Assembly (NCBI RefSeq): GCF_018390535.1
Contig: NZ_JAHBBW010000002.1
Span: forward strand, 1-64,000
Direction: 5' to 3'
DNA from: Bacteroides propionicigenes
Lineage (GTDB): Bacteria; Bacteroidota; Bacteroidia; Bacteroidales; Bacteroidaceae
DNA: 64,000 nucleotides
Shown here: one piece after another, positions 41,637-50,348 of the stretch
Layout: the number at the start of each line of letters is the position of its first letter
Position numbering within the stretch: the stretch's first letter is position 1
The notes under the pieces: model-generated
What the model was told of the DNA's origin: nothing
The model's database searches: none
The model's input: the letters and a program-made list of their open reading frames with translations, nothing else
Made by a program: the position numbers and the translations under genes

Positions 41637-42821
41637 TTAGTCGAGAATTTCAGTAATCTGACCAGAACCTACTGTACGACCACCTTCACGGATAGCGAAA
41701 CGCAAACCTACGTTCAATGCTACCGGGTAGATCAATTCTACAGTGATTTCTACGTTATCACCAGGCATTACCATTTCAGTTCCTTCCGGAAGAGTGATTT
41801 CACCTGTACAGTCCATAGTACGCAAATAGAACTGAGGACGGTATTTGTTGTGGAACGGAGTGTGACGACCACCTTCTTCTTTCTTCAAAACGTAGATAGA
41901 AGCTTTGAATTTAGAGTGAGGCTTAATCTGACCCGGTTTACAAAGAACCATACCACGTTTGATTTCGTTCTTGTCGATACCACGGAGCAACAAACCTACG
42001 TTGTCACCAGCTTCACCTTGATCCAACAGTTTGCGGAACATTTCAACACCAGTTACAACTGATTTCTTATCTTCACCCAAACCAAGGATTTCAACTTCGT
42101 CACCTACATGGATAATACCAGCTTCGATACGACCAGTAGCAACAGTACCACGACCAGTGATTGAGAATACGTCTTCAACCGGCATCAAGAACGGTTTATC
42201 AACGTCACGCGGAGGCAATGGAATCCAAGTGTCGCAAGCGTCCATCAATTCCATAACTTTTTCTTCCCACTTTTCAACACCGTTCAATGCGCCAAGAGCA
42301 GAACCTTGAATGAAAGGAGTGTTGTCGCCATCGAATTCGTAAGCTGAAAGCAGTTCACGCATTTCCATTTCAACGAGTTCCAACATTTCAGGGTCATCTA
42401 CCATATCGCACTTGTTCATGAATACAACCAGTCTGGGAACGTTTACCTGACGAGCCAACAGGATGTGTTCGCGAGTCTGAGGCATCGGACCATCAGTTGC
42501 AGCAACTACGATGATAGCACCGTCCATCTGAGCTGCACCAGTTACCATGTTCTTAACGTAGTCGGCGTGACCCGGACAGTCTACGTGAGCGTAGTGACGG
42601 TTAGCAGTTTCATACTCAACGTGTGAAGTATTGATAGTAATACCTCTTTCCTTTTCTTCAGGAGCGTTGTCAATCTGATCGAATGATTTTACTTCAGAAA
42701 AACCTTTTTTGCCCAACACTGTAGTGATAGCAGCAGTCAACGTGGTTTTACCGTGGTCTACGTGACCAATTGTACCAATGTTTACGTGCGGTTTGGTACG
42801 TTCGAATTTCTCTTTAGCCAT
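41637..42821 (-). CDS. tuf: Elongation factor Tu
   Basis: 394 aa GTPase that brings aminoacyl-tRNA to the ribosome. G1 GHVDHGKTT is at residues 19-27, followed by G3 DCPGHADY and G4 NKCD. The [13 protein letters not shown] switch I region is intact. No second tuf copy occurs in the str operon here, consistent with one tuf gene in Bacteroides. Confidence 0.98.
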   Translation of the reverse strand: MAKEKFERTKPHVNIGTIGHVDHGKTTLTAAITTVLGKKGFSEVKSFDQIDNAPEEKERGITINTSHVEYETANRHYAHVDCPGHADYVKNMVTGAAQMDGAIIVVAATDGPMPQTREHILLARQVNVPRLVVFMNKCDMVDDPEMLELVEMEMRELLSAYEFDGDNTPFIQGSALGALNGVEKWEEKVMELMDACDTWIPLPPRDVDKPFLMPVEDVFSITGRGTVATGRIEAGIIHVGDEVEILGLGEDKKSVVTGVEMFRKLLDQGEAGDNVGLLLRGIDKNEIKRGMVLCKPGQIKPHSKFKASIYVLKKEEGGRHTPFHNKYRPQFYLRTMDCTGEITLPEGTEMVMPGDNVEITVELIYPVALNVGLRFAIREGGRTVGSGQITEILD

Positions 42822-42871
42822 AGCTTTACTTGTTATTTATTTGATTAATAATCAGCTTTTACATCTTTATG

Positions 42872-42943
<72 letters not shown>

Positions 42944-42959
42944 AGGGAAACCGGAGTTG

Positions 42960-43042
42960 TGGGCAAAGATGGATTCGAACCACCGAAGGCGTAAGCCAGC
43001 AGATTTACAGTCTGCCCCATTTGGCCACTCTGGTATTTGCCC
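42960..43042 (-). tRNA. tRNA-Tyr (anticodon GTA)
   Basis: 83 nt with the long variable arm expected for tRNA-Tyr. The acceptor GGGCAAA/TTTGCCC pairs fully, the anticodon stem GCAGA/TCTGC encloses CTGTAAA with GTA, and the T arm has GTTCGAA. It is in the three-tRNA cluster. Confidence 0.97.
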
Positions 43043-43125
43043 AATATATAGAACTCTTTTTCCCTCTACCGGAATCCTCGTAAGACATCTTTTAAAGTCT
43101 TTCGACGATAATTCACTTTCTTTTG

Positions 43126-43199
43126 AGCCTCTTGTCGGATTCGAACCAACGACCCCGAGATTACAAATCACGTGCTCTGGCCAACTGAGCTAAAGAGGC
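43126..43199 (-). tRNA. tRNA-Thr (anticodon TGT)
   Basis: 74 nt. The acceptor GCCTCTT/AAGAGGC pairs fully and the T arm has GTTCGAA. The anticodon loop is TTTGTAA with TGT. The anticodon stem CGTGA/TCTCG has a U-U mismatch at the third pair (29:41). It is the first gene of the tRNA-tuf unit. Confidence 0.95.
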
Positions 43200-43247
43200 A
43201 GGCTTAAAAAATGCAACCGTAACGTTCTAGTGCGAGCGAAACGGCTG

Positions 43248-43278
43248 CAAATTTAGGCATTTATTTTTTACCCGCAAA
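43248..43278 (-). promoter_or_regulatory. Promoter of the tRNA-tuf-secE-nusG-rpl-rpoBC unit
   Basis: On the minus strand TTTG (43275-43278), a 19-nt spacer and TAAATTTG (43248-43255) are an exact match to the Bacteroidetes consensus. The start point would fall about 40 bp before tRNA-Thr(TGT). It is the best promoter in this part of the window. Confidence 0.88.
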
Positions 43279-43292
43279 ATTTTAGCGGAATT

Positions 43293-43592
43293 TTATTTGC
43301 TCCGTTGTTTTTCCTTGTACTTAACCAGTTGTTTTTCCAAAGCTTCCAGACAAAGATCCACAGCTTCTTCAAACGTATCACAAACCTTATTGGCATAAAG
43401 TTCACCGTTGGGAACCAATACTTTCACTCCGGCTTCTTTATTTTCGGCTGTTTCCGGTTTAACTACCTTTAATGACACCTCTACTTTCTCTATATCGTCG
43501 TAAAATTTCTCCAACTTGGCAGCCTTTTTCTGAATAAAAGCCTGCAATTGCTCTGACGCATCAAAGTGAATCGATTGAATTCTAACTATCAT
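43293..43592 (-). CDS. hpf: Ribosome hibernation promoting factor, short type
   Basis: 99 aa from the ATG at 43590-43592. It has the single beta-alpha-beta fold of the HPF/RaiA family and binds the 30S channel to inactivate idle ribosomes. MIVRIQSIHFDASEQLQAFI and the KxVKP then NGELYANKVCDTFEEAVDLC region are typical. There is no long-form C-terminal dimerisation domain. It is 16 bp after xerC. Confidence 0.92.
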   Translation of the reverse strand: MIVRIQSIHFDASEQLQAFIQKKAAKLEKFYDDIEKVEVSLKVVKPETAENKEAGVKVLVPNGELYANKVCDTFEEAVDLCLEALEKQLVKYKEKQRSK

Positions 43593-43608
43593 ACTTACCT
43601 CCTTTTCT

Positions 43609-44493
43609 TTAGGCCCGAGGATGAGCCTGATTATACACTTTTTTAAGCTCTTCAAAAGTAGTATGCGTATAAACTTCCGTAGTCGCCAGGCTTTCGTGTC
43701 CGAGCAGCTCTTTTATCGAGCCTAAATCAGCACCGTTATTCAGCATAGCCGTTGCAAAGGTATGCCTCAACACATGGGGACTTCTTTTCTTTACAGTTAC
43801 TACTTTTGACAGGTTCCGTTTCACAATATTTGCTACGATACTACGAGTAAGCCGTTCACCGTTCTTTCGAAGAAAAAAAGCATCCGAACGAACCGGAAAC
43901 GTTTCATTCCGTACATTGACATATTCCCGTATAGAGCACTCCAACTCCTTATCAAAAGGTATCAGACGTTGTTTATTTCGTTTTCCCGTCACTTTAATAA
44001 GGGAAGCTGAAAAATCAATATCTTTATCATCCAACCCGATTAATTCCGAAAGCCGTATGCCGGTTGCATAAAACATTTCGATAATCATACGGTCGCGACA
44101 CCCCTCAAATCCTTCCCCAAAGTCCATATCATCCAATAACCTATCCAATTCACCCTCCCTCAAAAAAGTCGGAAGCGGCTTCTTTTTCTTCGGCCCCGTT
44201 ATTTTCCGTAACGGATCCAGCTCCACCTCCCCCTTTCGCAAAAGGTATTTATAATAAGTACGGATAGAACTCAACTTTCGGTTTATCGTATTAGAAGCAC
44301 AGCCTTTATCCATCAAGGAAGTAATCCATTCACGAACAAGCCCCGCATCCACATCCGACGGAGTTAAATCTCCCAACAATTCTTCACCAAACTTCTGCAG
44401 TTCAAGAATATCTGCCTGATAGTACCTTACGGTACCTTTGGAATAGTTCCGTTCATACAGAAGATAATCAAGAAAAGAATCTGTCAACAACAT
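43609..44493 (-). CDS. xerC: Tyrosine recombinase, XerC type
   Basis: 294 aa. It resolves chromosome dimers at dif with a partner recombinase. The catalytic residues are all visible: R147 (ATGIRLSEL), K171, H240 and R243 (PHVLRHTFAT), H266 and Y275 (LGHESLATTEVYTH). The length and the lack of an arm-binding domain fit the Xer housekeeping type rather than an integrase. XerC versus XerD cannot be decided from the sequence alone. It lies in an rpsU-xerC-hpf unit. Confidence 0.88.
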   Translation of the reverse strand: MLLTDSFLDYLLYERNYSKGTVRYYQADILELQKFGEELLGDLTPSDVDAGLVREWITSLMDKGCASNTINRKLSSIRTYYKYLLRKGEVELDPLRKITGPKKKKPLPTFLREGELDRLLDDMDFGEGFEGCRDRMIIEMFYATGIRLSELIGLDDKDIDFSASLIKVTGKRNKQRLIPFDKELECSIREYVNVRNETFPVRSDAFFLRKNGERLTRSIVANIVKRNLSKVVTVKKRSPHVLRHTFATAMLNNGADLGSIKELLGHESLATTEVYTHTTFEELKKVYNQAHPRA

Positions 44494-44563
44494 ATCGTTA
44501 CATCTAAATCATGCAACGAATGTATGAAAAAGAATCCAATAATTCAAAGGAAATTACGAATTA

Positions 44564-44755
44564 TTAATCTTCTACTTGTTGAAGTTGCTGAACGTAAACT
44601 GCACGTTCTTTCTTAAGTCTTTTAGTTACAGACGGTTTATCAAACTGTTGTCTGCTTCTCAACTCTTTAACGATACCAGTTTTTTCAAATTTTCTTTTAA
44701 ATTTCTTCAGCGCTTTTTCAATGTTTTCGCCTTCTTTTACAGGTACTACAATCAT
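44564..44755 (-). CDS. rpsU: 30S ribosomal protein S21
   Basis: 63 aa from the ATG at 44753-44755, which starts MIVVPVKEGENIEKALKKFK; the upstream open frame is leader. It lies near the anti-Shine-Dalgarno region of 16S rRNA. In Bacteroidetes, S21 is part of the pocket (with S18 and S6) that sequesters the anti-SD. Its own promoter is at 44810-44840. Confidence 0.96.
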   Translation of the reverse strand: MIVVPVKEGENIEKALKKFKRKFEKTGIVKELRSRQQFDKPSVTKRLKKERAVYVQQLQQVED

Positions 44756-44809
44756 TTTTTTGTTTTTAAAATTTAATGGTTTATAAAATCTCACGATCAA
44801 ATTGAGCGG

Positions 44810-44840
44810 CAAAATTACACATACTTTCTTTATTCACAAA
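44810..44840 (-). promoter_or_regulatory. Promoter of the rpsU-xerC-hpf unit
   Basis: On the minus strand TTTG (44837-44840), a 19-nt spacer and TAATTTTG (44810-44817) match the consensus exactly. The leader to the rpsU ATG is about 45-50 nt and A/T-rich. Confidence 0.87.
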
Positions 44841-44923
44841 ACTTTCGGCGAAAAAAACGATAATCCCAATACAAAATATCCGCCTTTCTTTCTGAATCTA
44901 CTCCATAATTAAAGTAAAGTGAG

Positions 44924-44931
44924 TATCTTTG
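44924..44931 (+). promoter_or_regulatory. -7 promoter box of the aminopeptidase gene
   Basis: TATCTTTG fits TAnnTTTG. The first in-frame ATG (44929) lies inside it, which supports the later start at 44959. Confidence 0.6.
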
Positions 44932-44958
44932 AAAGCACTTACCAACACCTTATATAAT

Positions 44959-46752
44959 ATGAACTCAACAATAAACGAACGTATTTCCGCCCTACGGGCG
45001 CACATCGCCAAAGAAGATATACAGGCGTTCATTATTCCAAGTACAGACCCTCACCTTAGTGAATACGTAGCGCCACACTGGCAGTCGAGAGAGTGGATTT
45101 CAGGTTTTACAGGTTCTGCGGGCACGGTAGTTGTCACGGCGCAAGAGGCCGGTTTGTGGACAGATTCCCGCTATTTCCTCCAAGCTGCCCGGCAAATAGA
45201 GGGAACCGGCATCACATTATTTAAAGAGATGCTGCCCGAGACACCGAGTATTCCCACATTCCTGAGTTCACAGCTGAAGGAAGGCGATACTGTGGGCATA
45301 GACGGGAAAATGTTCTCTGCCAGTGAAGTGCAACACCTGCAACGGGAACTGGAGAAAAGCGGTATCCGTGTAAAAAGCATTGCCGACCCCATGCAACTGT
45401 TATGGAGCGACCGGCCGGCAATGCCGTTGGCTCCGGCATTTGTTTACGACACGAGGTATGCGGGCAGGAGTTTTACGGAAAAGCTGTCGACTATCCGGAA
45501 AGAGATGGGAAAAGCGGGTGCAGAGGCCTTACTGCTGCCAGCGCTGGACGAGATAGCCTGGCTACTCAACATCCGGGGAAATGACGTACATTGCAACCCG
45601 GTTGTCGTGAGTTATCTGCTGATTGGGGAATACGAAGTACATTACTTCATCCAACCGCAAAAGGTCACATCCGAACTGGCTTCATATTTTAACGCAAACG
45701 GCATTTCCGTACACGCATACGAAGAAATTGAAGATTACCTCAACAACTTTAATGCGAAAAGCATACTGGTAAATCCCGCAAAAACAAATTATGCTATCCA
45801 TTCGGCCATCCACCCCGGATGCCGGATAATTAGCGGGGCATCGCCTGTCACTCTGCTGAAAGCCATTCGCAACGAACAGGAGATAACGGGGATTCACGCA
45901 GCGATGCAAAGAGACGGTGTAGCATTGGTAAAGTTTCTGAAATGGCTGGAAGAAGCCGTTCCTACGGGTCGGGAGACAGAAATCAGTGTAGACAGAAAGC
46001 TGCACGCCTTCCGGGCTGCGCAACCGCTCTACATGGGAGAGAGTTTCGATACGATTGCCGGCTACAAAGAACACGGAGCCATCGTCCACTATGAAGCCAC
46101 GCCCGAAACGGATGTGACGCTAAAGCCGGAAGGTTTCCTGCTGCTGGACTCCGGAGCGCAATATCTGGACGGGACAACGGACATTACCCGCACTATCGCT
46201 CTCGGCAATCTGACGGAGGAAGAAAAGACCGATTACACCTTAATATTAAAAGGACATATCGCACTGGCAATGGCTGTATTCCCCGAAGGCACTCGCGGAG
46301 CGCAACTGGATGCACTGGCACGTATGCCGATATGGAAGCAACACATGAACTATCTGCATGGAACCGGCCACGGAGTGGGACATTTCCTCAACGTGCACGA
46401 AGGTCCGCAAAGCATCCGGATGAACGAGAACCCCGTTGCCTTGCAACCGGGTATGGTTACTTCCAACGAACCCGGTGTGTACAAAGCCGGAAGTCACGGC
46501 ATCCGCACCGAAAACCTGTTGCTGACCGTTCCTGCCGGCGAAGGTATGTTCAGCAACTATCTGAAGTTTGAAACCATCACCCTATGCCCCATCTGCCAGA
46601 AAGGTATCATCAAAGAACTGCTGACAACAGAAGAAATCGAATGGCTAAATGAGTATCACCGGACTGTATACGAGAAACTGGCACCGGACTTGAACAATGA
46701 GGAAAGAGAATGGTTGAAAGAAGCGTGCAAACCATTAATCACTAACCGCTAA
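44959..46752 (+). CDS. Xaa-Pro aminopeptidase, M24B family
   Basis: 597 aa from the ATG at 44959; the first in-frame ATG at 44929 overlaps the -7 box. It has three domains like eukaryotic-type aminopeptidase P (creatinase-like N domains, then the pita-bread catalytic domain). Metal ligands include Asp in LLLDSGAQYLDGTTDITRT, His in HGTGHGVGHFLNVHEGP, and Glu in TSNEPGVY and GIRTENLL. It removes N-terminal residues that precede proline. It is followed 12 bp later by the carbonic-anhydrase-like gene. Confidence 0.93.
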   Translation: MNSTINERISALRAHIAKEDIQAFIIPSTDPHLSEYVAPHWQSREWISGFTGSAGTVVVTAQEAGLWTDSRYFLQAARQIEGTGITLFKEMLPETPSIPTFLSSQLKEGDTVGIDGKMFSASEVQHLQRELEKSGIRVKSIADPMQLLWSDRPAMPLAPAFVYDTRYAGRSFTEKLSTIRKEMGKAGAEALLLPALDEIAWLLNIRGNDVHCNPVVVSYLLIGEYEVHYFIQPQKVTSELASYFNANGISVHAYEEIEDYLNNFNAKSILVNPAKTNYAIHSAIHPGCRIISGASPVTLLKAIRNEQEITGIHAAMQRDGVALVKFLKWLEEAVPTGRETEISVDRKLHAFRAAQPLYMGESFDTIAGYKEHGAIVHYEATPETDVTLKPEGFLLLDSGAQYLDGTTDITRTIALGNLTEEEKTDYTLILKGHIALAMAVFPEGTRGAQLDALARMPIWKQHMNYLHGTGHGVGHFLNVHEGPQSIRMNENPVALQPGMVTSNEPGVYKAGSHGIRTENLLLTVPAGEGMFSNYLKFETITLCPICQKGIIKELLTTEEIEWLNEYHRTVYEKLAPDLNNEEREWLKEACKPLITNR

Positions 46753-46764
46753 TCACTTAATAAA

Positions 46765-47280
46765 ATGGCTTTAATAAAATCAGTAAGAGGATTCACTCCG
46801 GAAATCGGAGAAAACTGTTTTTTAGCTGACAACGCTGTTGTCATCGGAGATGTAAAAATGGGACGGGATTGCAGCATTTGGTTCAGTACCGTATTGCGGG
46901 GAGACGTCAACTCCATCCGTATCGGAAACGGCGTAAACATTCAGGACGGAAGCGTGCTGCACACCTTATACGAGAAATCTACAATCGAGATAGGAGACCA
47001 CGTTTCCGTGGGACACAATGTAACCATTCACGGAGCTACCATCAAAGACTATGCACTCGTAGGTATGGGCTCCACCATTCTGGACCATGCCGTAGTAGGC
47101 GAAGGCGCTATTGTAGCCGCCGGTTCATTGGTGCTCAGCAATACCGTAATAGAACCGGGAAGCATTTGGGGCGGCGTACCTGCCAAGTTCATCAAGAAGG
47201 TAGACCCTGAACAGGCTAAGGAATTGAATCAGAAAATTGCTCACAACTATCTGATGTACTCAAATTGGTACAAGGAATAA
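46765..47280 (+). CDS. Gamma-class carbonic anhydrase-like hexapeptide protein
   Basis: 171 aa left-handed beta-helix of the YrdA/CaiE type. Hexapeptide repeats run through most of the length. Metal-binding His residues typical of the gamma-CA family are seen in VLHTL and VSVGHNVTIHG. Whether it is an active carbonic anhydrase cannot be told from sequence. It is in the same direction as, and 12 bp from, the aminopeptidase gene. Confidence 0.88.
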   Translation: MALIKSVRGFTPEIGENCFLADNAVVIGDVKMGRDCSIWFSTVLRGDVNSIRIGNGVNIQDGSVLHTLYEKSTIEIGDHVSVGHNVTIHGATIKDYALVGMGSTILDHAVVGEGAIVAAGSLVLSNTVIEPGSIWGGVPAKFIKKVDPEQAKELNQKIAHNYLMYSNWYKE

Positions 47281-47293
47281 GACGCTCCGGCCG

Positions 47294-47386
47294 TTTACTA
47301 AAACTCCGCCGACGATTTAGTAAATCGTCGGCGGAGTTTTAGTAAATCGTCGGTAAAGTTTTAGTAAATCTTTGAGGAGGGTTTAC
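47294..47386. repeat. Second 22-bp-phased palindrome array
   Basis: Palindromic cores centred at 47298 (GTTTACTAAAAC), 47320 (GATTTAGTAAATC), 47342 and 47364 (both TTTTAGTAAATC) are exactly 22 bp apart. A half-site GTTTAC falls in phase at 47386. The first two units are mirror images, making a perfect 53-nt palindrome, 47294-47346. It lies between the convergent genes ending at 47280 and 47427 and could also act as a bidirectional terminator. Confidence 0.88.
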
Positions 47387-47426
47387 CTGCCCGTTTCAAA
47401 ACACAAAAAGAGAAGTAAGAACGGAC

Positions 47427-48647
47427 TTAAAAATTTATCATGCTCAGCACCTTATCCGTTGCTCCGGCATTATCGGTGACGTAAGCTCCGGCATTCATTC
47501 CGGCTTCACGAAGAAAGACTTCATCTTCCAGCATACGGTCGAGCAATGTTTTCAACTCCTCATAGTTCTTGATAGAGAACCCGCCCTTCGCTTCCAAAAG
47601 ATGGACAGCTTCCTGAAACTTCTGATATTTCGGGCCGAAGATTACCGGAATGCCATACACCGCAGCTTCCAGCGTATTATGAATGCCTACTCCGAAACCA
47701 CCGCCGATATAGGCAATCTCCCCATAGCGGTAGATAGAAGAAAGCAGCCCGAAACAGTCTATAATCAAACAATCCGCCTTACGGACATTCTTCTCATCCG
47801 CACGAGTGTATCGCACATACGGCCGTTGCAGTTTACGGATAATCTCCACCAAATGATTTTCATCGATTACGTGCGGAGCAATAATCAGCTTCACTTCCGG
47901 ATGCCGGTTAAAGTATTCGATAAACAAATCCTCGTCGGGTTGCCAGGAACTTCCGGCAACAAAAGTCATTGTATTATTCTTGAACAGCTCAACCAGCGGC
48001 AGGTCCTTAGCCTCTTCCCGAATTTGAAGTACACGGTCGAAGCGGGTATCGCCCACCACAGTCACCCGATTGATGCCGATTTTAGACAGATAGCGTTTGG
48101 AACGTTCATTCTGCACAAATATATGGTCGAAATTACGCAGCACGTTTCTATACGTTCCGCCATACCATTTAAAGAAAACCTGCCCGCGACGGAAGATGGA
48201 AGACACGCTATAAACAGGGATACGACGCTTGTGCAACTCATCCAGATAGTTTTTCCAAAACTCATACTTGATGAAGAATGCCATGCAGGGATTCACCAAG
48301 TCGAGGAACTTCTTTACATTACGCGGCTTGTCGAAAGGCAGGTAGCAAACAATATCCGCCCCCCGGTAATTCTTACGCACTTCGTAGCCCGACGGCGAAA
48401 AGAATGTCAGCAAAATACGATAATCGGGATATTTGGCACGTATCTTCTCCATCAACGGACGTCCCTGTTCAAACTCGCCCAGAGAGGCTGCGTGGAACCA
48501 GATGTAACGCGCATCCTTCTCCAACTGTTGCCGGAGAAGTTCGTACACCACCCAGTGCCCCTTCATCATCTTCCGCGGCTTGCGGCTGAAAGGGGCAGCC
48601 AGATGCACTACAATATCGTAGATTATTATTGCTAAATTATAAAGCAT
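47427..48647 (-). CDS. waaA: 3-deoxy-D-manno-octulosonic acid transferase
   Basis: 406 aa GT-B enzyme that adds Kdo to lipid A precursor at the inner membrane. An N-terminal hydrophobic anchor (MLYNLAIIIYDIVVHLAAP) is followed by WFHAASLGEFEQGRPLMEKI with the conserved Glu that acts as general base. The C-terminal nucleotide-sugar region has FVAGSSWQPDEDLF and AYIGGGFGVGIHNTLEA. It is convergent with the gamma-CA gene. Confidence 0.94.
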   Translation of the reverse strand: MLYNLAIIIYDIVVHLAAPFSRKPRKMMKGHWVVYELLRQQLEKDARYIWFHAASLGEFEQGRPLMEKIRAKYPDYRILLTFFSPSGYEVRKNYRGADIVCYLPFDKPRNVKKFLDLVNPCMAFFIKYEFWKNYLDELHKRRIPVYSVSSIFRRGQVFFKWYGGTYRNVLRNFDHIFVQNERSKRYLSKIGINRVTVVGDTRFDRVLQIREEAKDLPLVELFKNNTMTFVAGSSWQPDEDLFIEYFNRHPEVKLIIAPHVIDENHLVEIIRKLQRPYVRYTRADEKNVRKADCLIIDCFGLLSSIYRYGEIAYIGGGFGVGIHNTLEAAVYGIPVIFGPKYQKFQEAVHLLEAKGGFSIKNYEELKTLLDRMLEDEVFLREAGMNAGAYVTDNAGATDKVLSMINF

Positions 48648-48655
48648 ACTACCTC

Positions 48656-48722
48656 AATTAAGAATGAAGAATGAAGGATTAAGAATGAAAACCGTATGAC
48701 AAGAAATCCTTCATTCTTGATT
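48656..48722. repeat. A-rich hairpin repeat between waaA and gltX
   Basis: AAGAATGAAGGATT (48667-48680) pairs perfectly with AATCCTTCATTCTT (48705-48718). More GAATGAA units flank the left arm. It fills the 77-bp gap between the gltX stop and the waaA start and has the same unit as the hutU-ftcD element. Confidence 0.85.
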
Positions 48723-48724
48723 AT

Positions 48725-50251
48725 TTATTTCAATGTTTCGATAGCACGCTGAATGCGGGAAAGCGTTTCTTCCTTGCCCAGCAACGCAGTTATATCAAAC
48801 ATATGCGGTCCCTTGCACTCGCCCACCACTGCCAGACGGAAGGCATTCATCACATTGCCCATGTGATATTCCTTTTCCGTAATCCAGCCGATTACAATAT
48901 CTTCCGACGGTTTTGACGAGAAATCCTCAATGCCGCGAAGCACTTCCATCAACTCTGTCATGATGCGCGGAGTATCTTCCGACCAACGCTTCTTCACATC
49001 CTTCTCGGCATATTGACGAGGAGCGACAAAAAAGAAGCGGGTTTGCTCCCACAACTCTTTTACAAAGTTGACGCGTCCCTTTACCAAAGAGACTACCGTA
49101 GTAAGGAATGTATCGCTGTATGCTTCTGGGTCTACGCCATTATCTTTCAGCACCGGTTTGAAAAGTTCAGCAAGTTCTTCATCCGATTTTTGAAGAATAT
49201 ATTCATGATTGAACCAGATACCTTTCTTATAGTCGAACTTAGCGCCCGACTTGCTGCAATGGCTCAGATTGAACAGTTTCACAAGCTCGTCCATCGACAT
49301 CAGTTCCTGGTCGTTGCCCGGATTCCAGCCCAGCAAGGCAAGGAAGTTGATAACAGCCTCGGGCAGATAACCCGATTCGCGATAGCCCGAAGACACCTCA
49401 CCCGACTTGGGGTCGTGCCATTCCAACGGGAATACCGGGAAACCGAGACGGTCACCGTCGCGCTTGCTGAGTTTGCCGTTGCCTTCGGGCTTCAGCAACA
49501 ACGGCAGATGCGCGAAAGCCGGCATCGTATCTTCCCAGCCGAAAGCACGATACAACAGCACGTGCAACGGAGCGGAAGGCAGCCATTCCTCACCGCGGAT
49601 AACGTGAGAAACTTCCATCAAATGGTCGTCCACGATATTTGCCAAATGGTAGGTAGGCAGTTCGTCTGCCGATTTATAAAGAACTTTATCGTCAAGGATA
49701 GACGAGTTTATCACTACTTCACCGCGAATCAAGTCGTTCACATGCACATCTTCATTCGGCTCTATCTTGAAGCGGACTACATATTGTTTGCCCTCTGCAA
49801 TCAGCGCATCCACTTCCTCTTTGGAAAGCGTCAACGAATTGCGCATCTGCATACGCGTAGAGGCATCATACTGGAAATTGGCTATCTCCGCACGCTTGGC
49901 ATCCAGCTCTTCCGGAGTATCAAAAGCGATGTAAGCCTTGCCGGCATCCAACAGCACCTGCACGTACTTCTTGTATATTTCACGACGTTCGGACTGACGG
50001 TACGGACCATGCTCACCGCCAAAGCTGACTCCTTCATCAAAAGGAATGCCCAGCCACTTGAAAGACTCCAATATGTATTCTTCCGCTCCCGGCACAAACC
50101 GGTTAGAATCAGTATCTTCAATACGGAAAATTAAATCTCCTCCATGCTGACGCGCAAAGAGATAATTATATAACGCAGTACGCACACCGCCGATGTGCAA
50201 CGCCCCCGTAGGACTTGGGGCAAAACGGACTCTGACTTTTCTTTCTGTCAT
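48725..50251 (-). CDS. gltX: Glutamyl-tRNA synthetase
   Basis: 508 aa class I synthetase. The HIGH-type motif is HIGG at residues 19-22 ([17 protein letters not shown]) and the KMSKS-type motif is [10 protein letters not shown]. It charges tRNA-Glu. Upstream lies a TAATTTTG -7 box (50283-50290, minus) shared in a divergent region with the 7TM-HD gene. Confidence 0.97.
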   Translation of the reverse strand: MTERKVRVRFAPSPTGALHIGGVRTALYNYLFARQHGGDLIFRIEDTDSNRFVPGAEEYILESFKWLGIPFDEGVSFGGEHGPYRQSERREIYKKYVQVLLDAGKAYIAFDTPEELDAKRAEIANFQYDASTRMQMRNSLTLSKEEVDALIAEGKQYVVRFKIEPNEDVHVNDLIRGEVVINSSILDDKVLYKSADELPTYHLANIVDDHLMEVSHVIRGEEWLPSAPLHVLLYRAFGWEDTMPAFAHLPLLLKPEGNGKLSKRDGDRLGFPVFPLEWHDPKSGEVSSGYRESGYLPEAVINFLALLGWNPGNDQELMSMDELVKLFNLSHCSKSGAKFDYKKGIWFNHEYILQKSDEELAELFKPVLKDNGVDPEAYSDTFLTTVVSLVKGRVNFVKELWEQTRFFFVAPRQYAEKDVKKRWSEDTPRIMTELMEVLRGIEDFSSKPSEDIVIGWITEKEYHMGNVMNAFRLAVVGECKGPHMFDITALLGKEETLSRIQRAIETLK

Positions 50252-50348
50252 AATCTATCTTACTTATAAATAAATTAGACGGCAAAATTAAACCTTTTTT
50301 TCCATACTATTGTTTTTTTTTGTACTTTTCGCAAAAATTTCAACCGAT

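Noticed and set aside
43609..44493. Tyrosine recombinase as a mobile-element integrase
   Set aside because: It has the length and motifs of housekeeping Xer proteins, sits between rpsU and hpf, and no element boundaries or cargo are present; tRNA genes nearby show no att duplication.
47294..47346. The 53-nt palindrome as a simple terminator
   Set aside because: It can fold strongly, but the extra in-phase repeats at 47342, 47364 and 47386 are not explained by termination, and no U tract flanks it. Kept as a repeat with possible terminator use.
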